Origin: Rhyzopertha dominica
Taxonomy: Eukaryota; Arthropoda; Insecta; Coleoptera; Bostrichidae
NCBI GenBank assembly: GCA_025024175.1
Contig: QCXZ01000001.1
Location: 8,184,001 to 8,248,000 of the forward strand
Direction: 5' to 3'
Length of the DNA stretch: 64,000 nt
Shown one piece after another: positions 48,101 to 58,893 of this stretch. How positions within the stretch are numbered: the first letter of the stretch is position 1; each line of letters starts with the position of its first letter. Position numbers and translations under genes: made by a program. The notes under the pieces were generated by a model, which saw only the letters and a list, made by a program, of their open reading frames with translations, was not told the DNA's origin and ran no database searches.

Positions 48101-51100
48101 AAATAATTCTGGAAGACTTCTGCCACTGTCCCCTTGACACCATAATTGCTTAAGAACCTCAATCAGTCTGCCATGAGGAACAGTGTCAAAATACATTTCA
48201 ATTTGTTGAACCACAACTTTCTCCAGAACCTCTGACATAGTAACATACTGATAGGCTTCAGATCACTATACTCAATGGGATTGTTATCTTTGGAAATCGG
48301 TACCACTTAAGCCACTTTGCACAATTTAGAAAAAACACTATACCTCAAAATTTTAATGCTTATACTGTCCGAACCCTTAACTGCACTTTTAATTAAACTT
48401 CATGCACTGACAATTTCTGCATCACTTATATTATTTCTAAATCTAAATTTTTCATAGAAGTTCATCAATGAATTATCTGTATAGAATTTTATGAATTTCT
48501 CAACATTAATTTCAAAAAATTAGGTCCTTTTTCGTGCACGTCATAATTAATATATACCTTTTGCTCATTTCTTATAGCAGTTTTGTAAGTATTCCGCATA
48601 ATTTTATAGTATATTTTAGTGCCTGAGGTTCTTAAATCTTTTATACCCTTGCAAAGGATTATCCCCCAGTTTCTTAACTTGCTCTAAAGTGTCAGTAAAC
48701 CAAGGTGGCCTAGGTTTCGTGGTCATAATTCGAAGTGGGACATAAGTATCAAACAAATCTAGTATAGTATGAAACAACAAACCTTTATCATTTATAGTAT
48801 TGCCATAACAAATAAAATGAACGGAGCTGAATCCAAAACAGCGTTAAACTGATCGTGATCAAAATTAAGAAAATCTCTGCACGTTACAGAAGAATGTGAA
48901 ATAGTTTTGCAGCCAAAACATAATATTTTAGTTTTGGAAACACCCGGGTGCAAGCCATGATTTGCTGAATACTATAAAATTGCTCCGAGATCATTATTAT
49001 TTTAATGACCGGCGAAGTATCCCCTGCACTGAAAGTAAAATAAACCCTTACATTGTCTGCATATAGATGCATAAAATATGTCTTGATATATTGAGGGAAG
49101 TCAAAAATGTATAGTGCAAAAAGAACAGGTCTGAGAATGCTACCATGAAAAACACCAGAAATAGTGGGCCTGTAAGGAGATGTCATAGCATTTCTGCTCA
49201 TGATAATTTGATGTAACATCATCATGTTGTACCGTGGAAAGTCCATTAAAAGACTGAAATTTCTTGCTATTTTGTCACAGAGAGAATTGATAAATACCTG
49301 AAAATATTTTGCCTTTTCAAATGTAACTCGCAACAATTTAGAATGACCTACCTTTAGCATAGTGCCGAGACACCCTGGCTGGAGGCCTTCCTGCCTCTGC
49401 AGCCTCTGTATCTTCTATTGCCAAGTCGACCTCCTCGTCGCTGACGTTTGACCAAAACTCTATCCCCTGTAATGCAACTGCGTCGTTGTCAGACTTCATC
49501 GCCTCGAGGGTAATGGGAAACAGCGCCTGCGCCATGTACGGTTCCATGTACTGGTAATAGAGTGACAATATCTTGACCAGACACTGCAGGGCAGCCACCT
49601 TGATCTGGGTGTCTGGGGATTGCGTGGCCTCGCAGACAACCTGTATTGAGAAAGTAATAATGTATCTTGTTTACTGTAAAAAAATTATTAATCTGACATT
49701 TCCATTACATACACCTGTGTAATCTTTATTAAAGAAGAGAATGTCTAAAAATTGTCGGACAGATTCAAACAAAATTTTGAAAGTAAATTAACAAATAACC
49801 AAAGAAGTGGGATCTCTTATAGCAGCTTGATAAAGTTTAACCTTGGAAAAATTCACAACCTCCCACTGTTACCACTTTTAAAGTTATGGAATACAATCCT
49901 TTTCCGAAGGTGTTTTATTAATAGTGTTTTATCAAAGACCACTTTTTTCTCCATTAAAATAATTACTTGGAAATGTACTATTCATAGTATTTCTTTTTTG
50001 TTGAATAGGTATATCACATGTGATAAAATTTTGTAGGAAAAATTTTCTTATTGTACAAATTTTAGTTGTGTAGCAATCTGTTGAGCGGCATTTATAAAAA
50101 AATCATAAGCTGTCAATGCAAGAAATTTTTAAAATTAAGTTATAAATAAAATTGGCAACAAACTTCAACAAAATATTTTAAAATTTTTGTCACAAATGGT
50201 ATTTGGATGACTATTTCATGAACAAAGAAAGCAAAAATGGCTTACAAAAACTTTAATATTATTTAAACAACAAAACTAATGAATTAACCCATCAAAACAT
50301 GGTATTCTAGTGGCCTGAAAATTGGAAGAGTGCATGTCTAAGTAATTATTCTAACAGAGAAAAAAGGAAGTTGTTCCTCAAAAAACAGTATTGAAAAACC
50401 ACTATCCAAAATGAGTAATCATTAATTTTTCTAAGAATAAACCTTATCAAGTTATATGAGGTCGAGGTAGCAGTGGGGGCTAAAATTAAGTTGAGATATA
50501 TAATCTTAATTAAGAAAATATATTAAAAGCAATTAAATGAAGAGGATAAAAGCTGCACCAGTTACAGCAATTAAGAAAATTGAATTTTTCAGTGAAGTAA
50601 AAATTACGGAATTCAATATAGTTTCATTATTAATTGTAACATATGCAAATAATTCCCTATGTTGGCTAGAATAAAAAAATGTATTGATGTACGTGAATAT
50701 TTAAGTCAAAGTTGAACTATTTTAAAACGTGATCCAAAGGATATGACGACTTAACTGAAAAAGGAAATACGCAACTTGGCAACAGTGTTACTTTGCATTC
50801 TTTTGTGGCTGTCAAATCACGGTCAGATGTTGGGCGTCAGACACATGTAAACACATGTAAACGTTATCATCTTGTGCCAGTGTTGGATTTGTTGTTTGTA
50901 GATGCTTAATTATCATAAGAACAACGAACGTTAAACAAAAGAAAACAAGCACAACACATAAAAAACACGTCTACAGACGATTCAGCTCTGTTGTCACTGT
51001 ACTGTCAGTGGTCAGCAGTACACGATGTTGCTACTTATTTGACTTGTAGTTTATCCCTATCTTTTTAACACAGTACCACCAGATTGTTCACTTATGATGT

Positions 51101-54100
51101 CGCAACTGAATTCTTTAATTTTTATTAATTAACAATGGAAGTTACAGGCAATATTGAAAGAAACAAAAAACACCTAAAACTATTTGAGTATCGATCATTC
51201 AGAATGTATAATAAAAAAAAATGCTGAAATACCCAATTCAATATATTTCTAGACAAATGATTTTCAAACCTACAAAGTTATGAAATCTCAAAAAGGTTTA
51301 GATACTGAATGACGACAATTTTCAAAGAATAATACTGCGTCAGATGTTGGACCATACACATTGTGATGTTCCTCCATTTCTTTCAAACACAACTTTTTCC
51401 AAAGTACAAGTAATAAATTCGAGAAATAATCATGTCCGGTCAAATGACATACAATTTACAGGGCAGTGTAGTTTTAAAACATGCATAAAGAGCAGAAAAC
51501 AACAGGGGACTAAGATGAGACCCTTGGGGCACATCTGACAGATGTGTAAAACTTGCACCAACTTGTTTCACCCTTTCTCCTATAAAATCATCAAAACCTC
51601 ATCAAATTCAAAGTATTTCCTACCTCCATGATGAAATTCCTTTCAGTCTCCTTGTCGAAATTCGCCCTGGTGAATTCCAGCGAATTCAGTAACGCCTGAG
51701 TGGCGGCCAACCTCACGTGACTGCTGGGTTCGGTGCTTCTCATGCCGTGAATGATGGCGGTAAGTATTGCGTTCGACTGTGAGACCAACACTTCAGAATC
51801 GATTTCTTGACATATGTAACCTATGGCCTCCAACGTGGCTTCCTTCTGCATTTCCGTAGAGTTTGCCCGCACCACGTTGTTGACAAGCGTGTTGATAAGG
51901 GCTGGCCATTGGCCCTGCGGTAATTCCGCGACGGCCACGTAGGCGACACATTGTGCCGCGGAGGACGGTCGGTTTGTTTCTGTACCTAGGGCGCCCACGA
52001 TCTAAAAATAAGAGACATAATGCTGAATAACTTAAAACACATTCATTGTGTAAAGAGTCTACTCTTGTTGCCACTGTTTCATTTCCCTAGTGTTTAAGAC
52101 AGTATTTATTCTTGCAAGTTGAACTAAAGCATATAAATTATAACAAAAATTTATGTTACTTACAATCTTCCTCTGTGCAACCATTACTTTACACTAAAAA
52201 TGTAAGGAGAATACTAAAAGGTCACTCACCTTAAAAGTTTGATAGTACAGGCTCTATGCAAACATTTTTAAATGATAAAATAGTAACACTGTTGTGTCAC
52301 CTAATTACTACAACTTATTCCATTAGAAATGAGTGACTATCTATTAATTTTCGTTCTTACTTCTAGAAGATGTTAATAAATAGTAAATACAAGCAAAGCA
52401 AAAGTAAGCACATTAGTTTTCTTATCTACTGGACTAAAGATTAATATAACACTAGTCTATTGCATAACAAATAAGAATACCAAGTCTTTGGTATATAGGC
52501 AAAACCAGTTCTATGCTGTGCTGTCTGCACTAGACCTAAACTGCACTGATGAGCTATAATCATAGTGAAATAGATCTATCTGCGGTTGGTTGCAGTGCAG
52601 ACAGCACAGCATAGACATGCATTTTAAATAAAAATGAAATTTTTCTGTATATGAAATTACCTCAATAAGTTAAGTACCTTTACGTAATTTTAGAGGGTAA
52701 CAGTATCAAAATAAAGTTTAATACATCAAAAATTCCTTGACTTGTCCTATAAGGATTACACAATTTATTAATACAACAGATAGTCGCTTGAGTTAATTAC
52801 TTTTTTTACAAAACAAAGATAATCTGAGGAGTATCAAAATTTTTGATCTGAAATGGCACAAATTTGACCAAACATAGATGTTTCCTTAAAATTGTACCTG
52901 AAAGAATTTAGGGCATAAATTTCTCATGAATGTAGTCCAAATTAATTTTGGCAACACAGTAAATATAGAACCAAAGATACCAACTATAACTACATTCTAT
53001 GGATATAAAAGTACATTGTTTCGTTACTTACACATAATAAAAAAAAATATTCCGGAAATCAATCAAGGACACACACCACTAAAAATGTGGTGACGAAAAT
53101 AATTATGTAACTTACGGAGGATGGTAGTATAGCTACCAAAATACGTATTTAGATTTTCTACAATATAATTGTTGTAAGGGTTTATTATATAGTTTTGTTT
53201 GATGAGATCACTTGGGTCTATGAGATTTATACAAGTGCACTAACATATTTAATGTGAATTGTTTTTTCTGTTGTTTCCAAAAACAATTCTTCAATGTGTG
53301 CTTGGGCCATGAATGAGAAGAAACGTGCAACCTTAACATGAGAAGAAACATGCAACCTCAGTACAGTAGCACCACTTTGGTGGCTTGCATATGAGTAAAC
53401 TTTATAATACTTCAATTCACATATAATGTATCAATTATGTTATAACAGAAGATTCTTGTGAAGGTCAGAACATAATTTTTTTCTTGGACATCCATAGGAA
53501 AAATACATTTCAGGGAACTTATTTTAGTATGAAATAGGACATTTTTGCTATTACCAATCCATTTAGACTAACACATGCTAAGAAAGTGTACTTTGTGGAG
53601 CAGATTTTGCACACTCAAGTCGACAAGCCTGGCGTCCGCTTGGGAAGCTTCGAATGAACCAACATGTTACACACAACTAAATAACAGTTACAGGTGGCTG
53701 CTCAGATAGGTCAAAAATACCCAAGGAAAAAGAACTTACTAGGGCTGTTCAATGAAAGACTGAAAATACTCAATAATGAAACCAAGAAGGGTACTAACTT
53801 TTAGCTAAGATATGTGAAGCACTACGAAATTTGACGAGCATTATGATGGGATCCATAATGAATTCGATGTAAATTGTACATTACAGATAAGTGATGGTTG
53901 ATAAAATTCTTTTCGAGTTTTCTGACAATGGGAAAAATACCAAAGCAGTTTAAAAGACCAAAAATTGTAGCCATTTCCAAGCCTGGGAGCCAAGGGATCA
54001 AACTAAGAGTTACCTATAGATACACAGCTTGTGTTACAAATATTTGGGGAAACTTATTCTTAAATAACTCCTGGAACATATTCCAATTCAGCAAGTTGGA

Positions 54101-55989
54101 TTTAGGCAAAAGACAAGTTGTACAAATCATGTTATTAACCTAACAACATATACTGACAAATGCCATATGACATGGTTTAGAGCGATGGGCAGTTTTACAA
54201 GCTCCAAAACTGCAGACTTCTAAAGAACATGCTCCTTAGCACAAAATTTTGGGTTACATTGAATGGAACAGTCAGTAGACAAAAAGAGCTAAATAATGGT
54301 CTTCGTCAGGGCTCAGTGGTTGTTTTTGCCCGTTTTAATCTTAATATTGCTGACTTATATGCAAGTGCCACATGATAATTTCCTTATACATGCATTAAGA
54401 CTCTGAGAGATGGAAAAAAATCACCAATATAGACTTGGGAGAATATTAAACAAAATGAGTTTATACTGAACCTCAATAAACAGAATGCCAATATTCCCAG
54501 GCTCATCAACAGGCTGAGATACTTTGGAGTAATCTGTGTACTAGATACATTATTCTATCGAGGTATGTATGTTTGAGAGAATACTCTCGCTCATAAAACA
54601 ATAATTGTAGAACTCAGCAAAAATACAAACAAGAAAAACTAAATAAAACTACACAGATCATCAACTGGTGTGTTCAATCTACTCCAACTTACTGACTTAT
54701 CCACATAAGTGATACAGGGTGAGATTTTACTCGCTTTATCTGCTATATTGTATTACATTGTACTATGCATTCACGCCATATGTTAAATAATAAATAGATG
54801 CTACCTACTATTTCAGTTTGAGGTTAGAGCATCCAATTCAGCTTGAAATAGCAACTACCAACATTAAACGATACACTGTTACATAATTGATAACTGTTAA
54901 ACACATCGCTACAATACTAGTAACAGTAGTGTTACTTAGCACCTAAAGGTTGGCAACACACTTATAACCTCACTTTTCCAACTAGTAACAAGCAACCAAC
55001 AAATTCCTAGGATCTTAGGTATCAATTTCTATGAAACCATTCAAATTTTTGCAGTATAGCAGTACGCTTGATTAAACAAACAACATAACCATAAATTTTT
55101 GTAATATACAGAACTCAAGTAGTTTTATTGTTATTATAAAATAAGCTCAACACCTTTGTTCAATCAAGAAAAAACAACTTCACAATGGCCATTCAACTGA
55201 AATTTCATCATTAACTAAACAAACGTATAAATTACAGCACATTGCAACATAACATAAACATGTTATTAGTTTATTAGATGTTTATTTGTAATACAGAGTC
55301 AAAGGTTAAGCCTTGAATATCTAGATTGCTTTTGCAGCCGTTTTTAGCAAATGACTGTCTTTCAAGATCCTCCCAAACCTAAAGCAATGTAATTAGCACT
55401 AAACGTTTAGACTGCAGACAAATAAACCAAACAATAATACCTCCAATGTAAACATGATAAGATAAGAATGTACTTACATTTTTCTTAATATAATCGCGGA
55501 TTTCTTCTGGGAAAGCCAGCCAGCGCTGTTGGTACTGCACTTTTATGTTTTGGTCCTTTGATGTGAGCTGGTTTTTTAGCTGCAAGCCCGCTGCCATGCG
55601 GGCAACGGGGCTGTTACCGCCATGTCGTAAGATGTCCGATAGGGTCTTTATGAACTCAGGTAGATTCGCTAACGCAGCCTGCTCCAAGAACGAAGAAGCC
55701 TGTTCTAGCTCGGCCTTGTCTGTAAAACGGTGAAATTTAGTTTATACTGGAATGATACTTTGTTTTCTATTCATCTCTAAATCTTACATAATAACAAGAA
55801 ACATAATCACATCAAGAGTATCCATGTTTAACAATGTTTGGGAAACCAGACAATGGAGTTTTGCACAAAAAAATACACGTAAACGGGTTAACGACAAGTA
55901 GTGTAATGGCACCCCAGATATTTTCCAGGCTTACCTGGAGAGACTGTCTTTTCGAGGATCTGTATCAGTTGTAACGTCTCTTGATGCAT
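39103..55989 (-). CDS. Kpnb1: importin subunit beta-1 (karyopherin beta-1)
   Basis: Nine coding exons: 55935-55989, 55478-55719, 51624-52001, 49352-49640, 46926-47118, 46576-46859, 43545-44116, 41636-41878, 39103-39513. All are GT-AG and phases join to 888 residues (TGA), close to the 876 of the human protein. Start [18 protein letters not shown]. Importin-beta N-terminal/Ran-binding region: [17 protein letters not shown]. Continuous HEAT repeats follow; the acidic loop EELDDEDDW (about 339-347) is the HEAT-8 Ran-contact loop. C-terminal end: [16 protein letters not shown]. Importin beta carries importin-alpha/NLS cargo through nuclear pores and releases it on RanGTP binding; Drosophila Fs(2)Ket is the orthologue (family knowledge). 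A non-coding 5' exon is likely. The stop codon overlaps a donor-like CTG|GTGAGT. The introns hold hAT, MITE and non-LTR debris. Confidence 0.96.
40204..41240. mobile_element. non-autonomous hAT element, 1037 bp
   Basis: It begins TAGAGTTAGGA and ends in the reverse complement of TAGAGTTGGGA, and is flanked by a perfect 8-bp direct repeat CCAACAAC (40196-40203 and 41241-41248). Subterminal regions are packed with ATCGGAAT/ATTCCGA motifs in both orientations, likely transposase sites. The interior is GC-richer but has no transposase frame. It lies in the last importin intron. Confidence 0.92.
42190..42950 (+). pseudogene. jockey-like non-LTR retrotransposon, 3' RT/C-terminal fragment
   Basis: A 141-residue open frame at 42300-42725 reads [56 protein letters not shown] and [11 protein letters not shown]. 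These are the thumb/C-terminal blocks of jockey-type RT (LHIG, DLG..V...LKW, RP.LEY...WSP, VQR..T). Upstream in frame: [20 protein letters not shown]. Downstream in another frame: [20 protein letters not shown]. The YxDD domain is absent; it is inactive and sits antisense in an importin intron. Confidence 0.75.
44240..46240. repeat. degenerate tandem array in importin intron
   Basis: Motifs such as AAAGAATGGA...CATTA, ACAGAATGTTCCTAG, ACAAAACATGTTATATTTTGG and GAAATGATGAAGGAAGCAC recur in the same order along the intron. AAAGAAT-type starts near 44467, 45241, 45395, 45585, 45727, 45930 and 46068 give spacings alternating near 140-155 and 190-200, i.e. a composite period near 345. A hAT element (44490-44912) interrupts it. 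Confidence 0.65.
44490..44912. mobile_element. hAT-type MITE, 423 bp
   Basis: Perfect 13-bp terminal inverted repeats TAGGGCTGCCATC are flanked by 8-bp direct repeats TGCTTTAC (44482-44489) and TCCTTTAC (44913-44920), one mismatch. It inserted within a tandem array unit, and array sequence resumes on both sides. There is no transposase. GC-richer ends (CCCGGAC motifs) stand out from the surroundings. Confidence 0.88.
47486..47829. mobile_element. ACAGGGTGT-ended foldback MITE
   Basis: It begins ACAGAGTGT and ends ACACCCTGT. The arms (about 47486-47645 and 47685-47829) are reverse complements with scattered differences; shared cores are ACAATTGAACATCATCT and ATTGACTACAAGTT. It lies in an importin intron, non-coding, with the same end type as 752-1545. 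Confidence 0.75.
47920..48760 (-). pseudogene. non-LTR retrotransposon RT fossil
   Basis: Minus-strand pieces in order: [19 protein letters not shown] (about 48660-48715, linker), [20 protein letters not shown] (about 48150-48225, the DT VPH block of RT palm), then [20 protein letters not shown] and [11 protein letters not shown] (about 47990-48110, the PQGSVLGPLLF block). Frameshifts and stops are present. The host intron belongs to importin beta on the same strand, but no splice use is evident. Confidence 0.65.
48884..49300 (-). pseudogene. second RT fossil (jockey-like)
   Basis: An open frame reads [20 protein letters not shown], then [10 protein letters not shown] and [13 protein letters not shown]. 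These are the SGVPQGSILGPLLF and YADD blocks, the second altered to YADN, so the active-site Asp pair is lost. It lies next to, but is distinct from, the fragment at 47920-48760, since both carry the PQGS..GP block. Confidence 0.7.
51340..51545 (-). pseudogene. short RT fossil (PQGS block)
   Basis: The minus strand reads [20 protein letters not shown] at about 51475-51537, matching SGVPQGSHLGPLLF of jockey-type RT. Nothing else of the element is recognisable. It lies in the importin intron 49641-51623. Confidence 0.55.
52511..52614. mobile_element. short MITE with 21-bp perfect TIR
   Basis: CTATGCTGTGCTGTCTGCAC at the left and its complement at the right (21 of 21 bases; arms 52511-52531 and 52594-52614), total 104 bp. 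A second, internally deleted copy is at 9449-9491. Because similarity between the copies continues outside the hairpin, the true element may be longer. Confidence 0.7.
53890..54570 (+). pseudogene. jockey-like RT fossil
   Basis: The plus strand reads [20 protein letters not shown] then [20 protein letters not shown] (the P..WK.A.V..I.KPG...YRPI block, with YRP decayed), then in other frames [20 protein letters not shown] and [10 protein letters not shown] (the G.RQGSVL.P.LFN.Y..DL block). Multiple frameshifts. It lies in the importin intron 52002-55477. Confidence 0.65.
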
Positions 55990-56196
55990 GTTCGACTGTG
56001 TTTTGATCACTTTTCCTTTGATTTACTCCGTTCGAATAATTATTTTCCACAATCAACCGGCGAACACCACATGCAAGGTGATTCAACTGGCAGAAAGACG
56101 GTATTCCTCCGCTGAAACTGACAGCAGTTGTGAAATCGTTACTTTTGAAAATGTCAATGGCAAGAAACGTCTCTCTAAAAGACGGATGGTACTTAC

Positions 56197-56350
56197 CGGT
56201 AATTTTACAAGATTTTCGTTGTTCCTGGATGGAAGGATAACAAGACTTGAAGTTTAACTAGCAAGTGTATTTGCAAACAGACAAACTACTTTTCGATGCG
56301 TACTAGATCTTAACCGTTGGCTAACTGGAAATGGGCGCGAAGTTTAAAGG
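56197..56350 (-). other. probable non-coding first exon of importin beta-1
   Basis: Minus strand: a strong donor TACCG|GTAAGT (GTAAGT at 56191-56196) faces an acceptor CACAG| (AG at 55996-55997) just six bases before the importin ATG. That implies a 5' UTR exon ending at 56197 and a roughly 200-base intron. The transcription start (near 56350) is a guess from the GC-richer stretch 56280-56440. Confidence 0.5.
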
Positions 56351-58190
56351 AATCTTCCAACGGGCATCCGGTTATCAACCCGTGTTTTTGCAGTTGTTCC
56401 CTAGGTGTCGAACGTGTACAGAAACTGCAATACGCGTGAAATTCTAGAAAGCTGATTTTTTATTTAACTCATTTGTGTTGTTGCAATAGCATGACTGTTA
56501 TTACGCACAATAAATAATCTATAATTGGTTGTAATAAGATGCATACGCGTTATTATGGGAGTAGGTACTTGTTCTTAATGTACTTATTAATATGTGGAAA
56601 ACATATTAGTAACTCTAGATACGTTGTAACAACTAGGTACACATGCATCAAATAGTCCCACGGTTGTTTTAAATAAATAATTATTTAATTGCCTTAGGTT
56701 GTTTGGTATCACTACGACGCGGATGTGCTTCCAAAGTACGGCTGAAGAATTCCAATACTCCGAATCCATCATTAGTCGAAAATAGATTCTTCTCTGAAGC
56801 GTCTGTAAAAAAGGAAATGCGTCTCATTTTCGAAATGCCGCTTTTGAAAATTTATTGGCTAGATAAGTATTCAGAGCGCGAATTCGTTGGAACTATAAAT
56901 GATATTATTAGGTGCCAACAAAGACATAACGATCAAAGGAACGGATTCCTTTTGTATTTACAGAACTGGGATGACAAATTAATTAAAAAGAATGTATAGT
57001 TTGGTTAATATTGAAATATATAATAGTTATTTATGTAATTAAGACGAAAAGTATATTAACAAGGCTAATAAACAAAGCAAGACGGGAAACATCATACATT
57101 GTTTTTTTTTGGATCTATTACATTTAATAATTTTTCACTAATAGTGGTAATAGTCACCGATGACTTTCATTAAAAGTATCTAAATATAACAAAAATACAA
57201 TGAAATAGGTATAATTGTTTACAAAGTACTTTTAGTGTTTTAGTAAATATGAACTGTCAAATGTAAATGTATCGAATAATGCTCATAATTTTATGCTGTG
57301 ATATAAATGGCAACCGAAATTTCTTTAAAATCCAAATAAAAAGTTGTTTTGACGCCAAAAATTAAACACACAGACTTGAAAAACGAACTTCAAAACAGTA
57401 ATATAGACAAATGCATTCAAATAAGAAACTTGGAATGAGGCAATGAAATTACAAGTTTTTGTTATTTATTTTTTATATATTCTAAAATTTCCAAACAATT
57501 TAATTTGACGATTTAAATTGTCAATTGCGGCAGTGTGTTTATGTGACAAGAAATAATTAGCTAACGAGGAATTTATTGTACAACGTCTCTATTTTGCGAA
57601 ATTGTGCGAAAAAACTCTATACATTTGAATTATTTAAAACTGAAAATTTTTGTTCACTATACACAAAACTGGAAAACAGATTCAGCCATTAAATAACGCG
57701 AGTTTATAACTCAAATTAGGCAAGTAGGTATACCTAAAACCTGACTTTTTCATACAACTTTAATTAGGTACTGAAACAGAACAAATTTTGTTCTAATGCA
57801 AATTCTGCTGACAACAGTAACTAATTTTTATGTACTTATAAGTATATATATGTAATAGTGATAAATTCGAATTTTGAAATAGTAGGTAAGTTACATACTT
57901 GAAACTTTCAAAAAGTTTTTTTGCAGGAATGCAGGAATCAAATTGTCCTCGTAAGAAAGAAAGAAGGTGAGCATCTTTTTAACAAATGATCAAATTAAAC
58001 CAGTTTGTATTTTAACATGAAGAATTTATGTAACAAACACGTTTTATAGGACAGCCATCTATGTGTATTTTAGATAGTCCATAAAGTCTGGGTTCATTGG
58101 ATTCATGCATAAAATATGTAATTGAGTACAATTAAATTTTTTTAGTTTGGTCAACTCTGTCCGAATGTTCTTCGAGTTTTTCTTAAATTA
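56351..58190. other. no supported gene
   Basis: A plus-strand open stretch ends with a 60-residue ATG-started frame at about 56820-56999 (MRLIFEMPLLKIYWLDKYSE...). A second frame 56700-56786 reads FGITTTRMCFQSTAEEFQYS. I recognise neither; their proximity in different frames suggests transposon debris. The rest is AT-rich and empty. Confidence 0.4.
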
Positions 58191-58194
58191 AATT

Positions 58195-58630
58195 TAAGAG
58201 CAACATCATTACCAACCATTTCAAAATCTGCGTGGCGTTGATTCGCTCGATCAAATGATCGGATTATATCGCATTTACATTAGTTCGAAAAAGTGGAGAC
58301 TTCGTATAATCTTCCATGGAGTAGATTTGGCTATTGCCAACAGTTGGTTCGAATATAGGAGAGATTGCAATCGTCTACAGATTCCAAAAAACTCCCAGAT
58401 GAGTCTTCAGTAAAAAAGTGGGTAAGCAAGTACAAGTTCAAGGCAAAAGAGGTGAACCAAGAAGCGGAAATCCTTAAATCTAAAGTTCTAAACGGGAGTG
58501 AAGAATTCAGACCATGTCCAGAAGTCCTACACGATGCCATTGGCCACATTTTAGTGGAACCAAACAAGGGATAGGATTCAAAAACGCAAAGTTCAATAAA
58601 TCACACGTTCTACCTGGAGATACTGTCTAA
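58195..58630 (+). pseudogene. piggyBac-like transposase C-terminal fossil
   Basis: The plus strand reads RGVDSLDQMIGLYRIYISSK, KWRLRIIFHGVDLAIANSWF and EYRRDCNRLQIPKNSQMSL (58231-58400), the GGVD..D.....YR...K.W....F...D....NAW..YRR blocks of piggyBac/PGBD4-like transposases, including the region of the third catalytic Asp. A shifted frame then gives RPCPEVLHDAIGHILVE (58505-58560), the RP.PDVR.DGIGHWP block. Frameshift and stops make it a pseudogene. Confidence 0.7.
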
Positions 58631-58893
58631 TTTGTGCCACAAATTCCATCTTATGTTTTTGAGTCGGAGTGCCAATCTTTTGTCTAGTGTTTTATAACAA
58701 AACCCAATACTTCGTAGACAAAGCTTAAAGGAATATCAAATTCTAAGTGGTTCTATTTTCGACTGCAGCGGTGGGGACTACATTTTCTCTACACGTACTG
58801 TATATCACCTTTTTAATTTCAGCTCCTAAAAAATACGTTAGCATTTAATAATTACTAACCAATTAGTAATCTATTTTCTTACCCAAATTTTCA

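Noticed and set aside
56703..56999. Plus-strand 98-residue ORF
   Set aside because: It begins at a non-ATG codon, no domain is recognised, and another transposon-like frame overlaps it. Not called as a gene.
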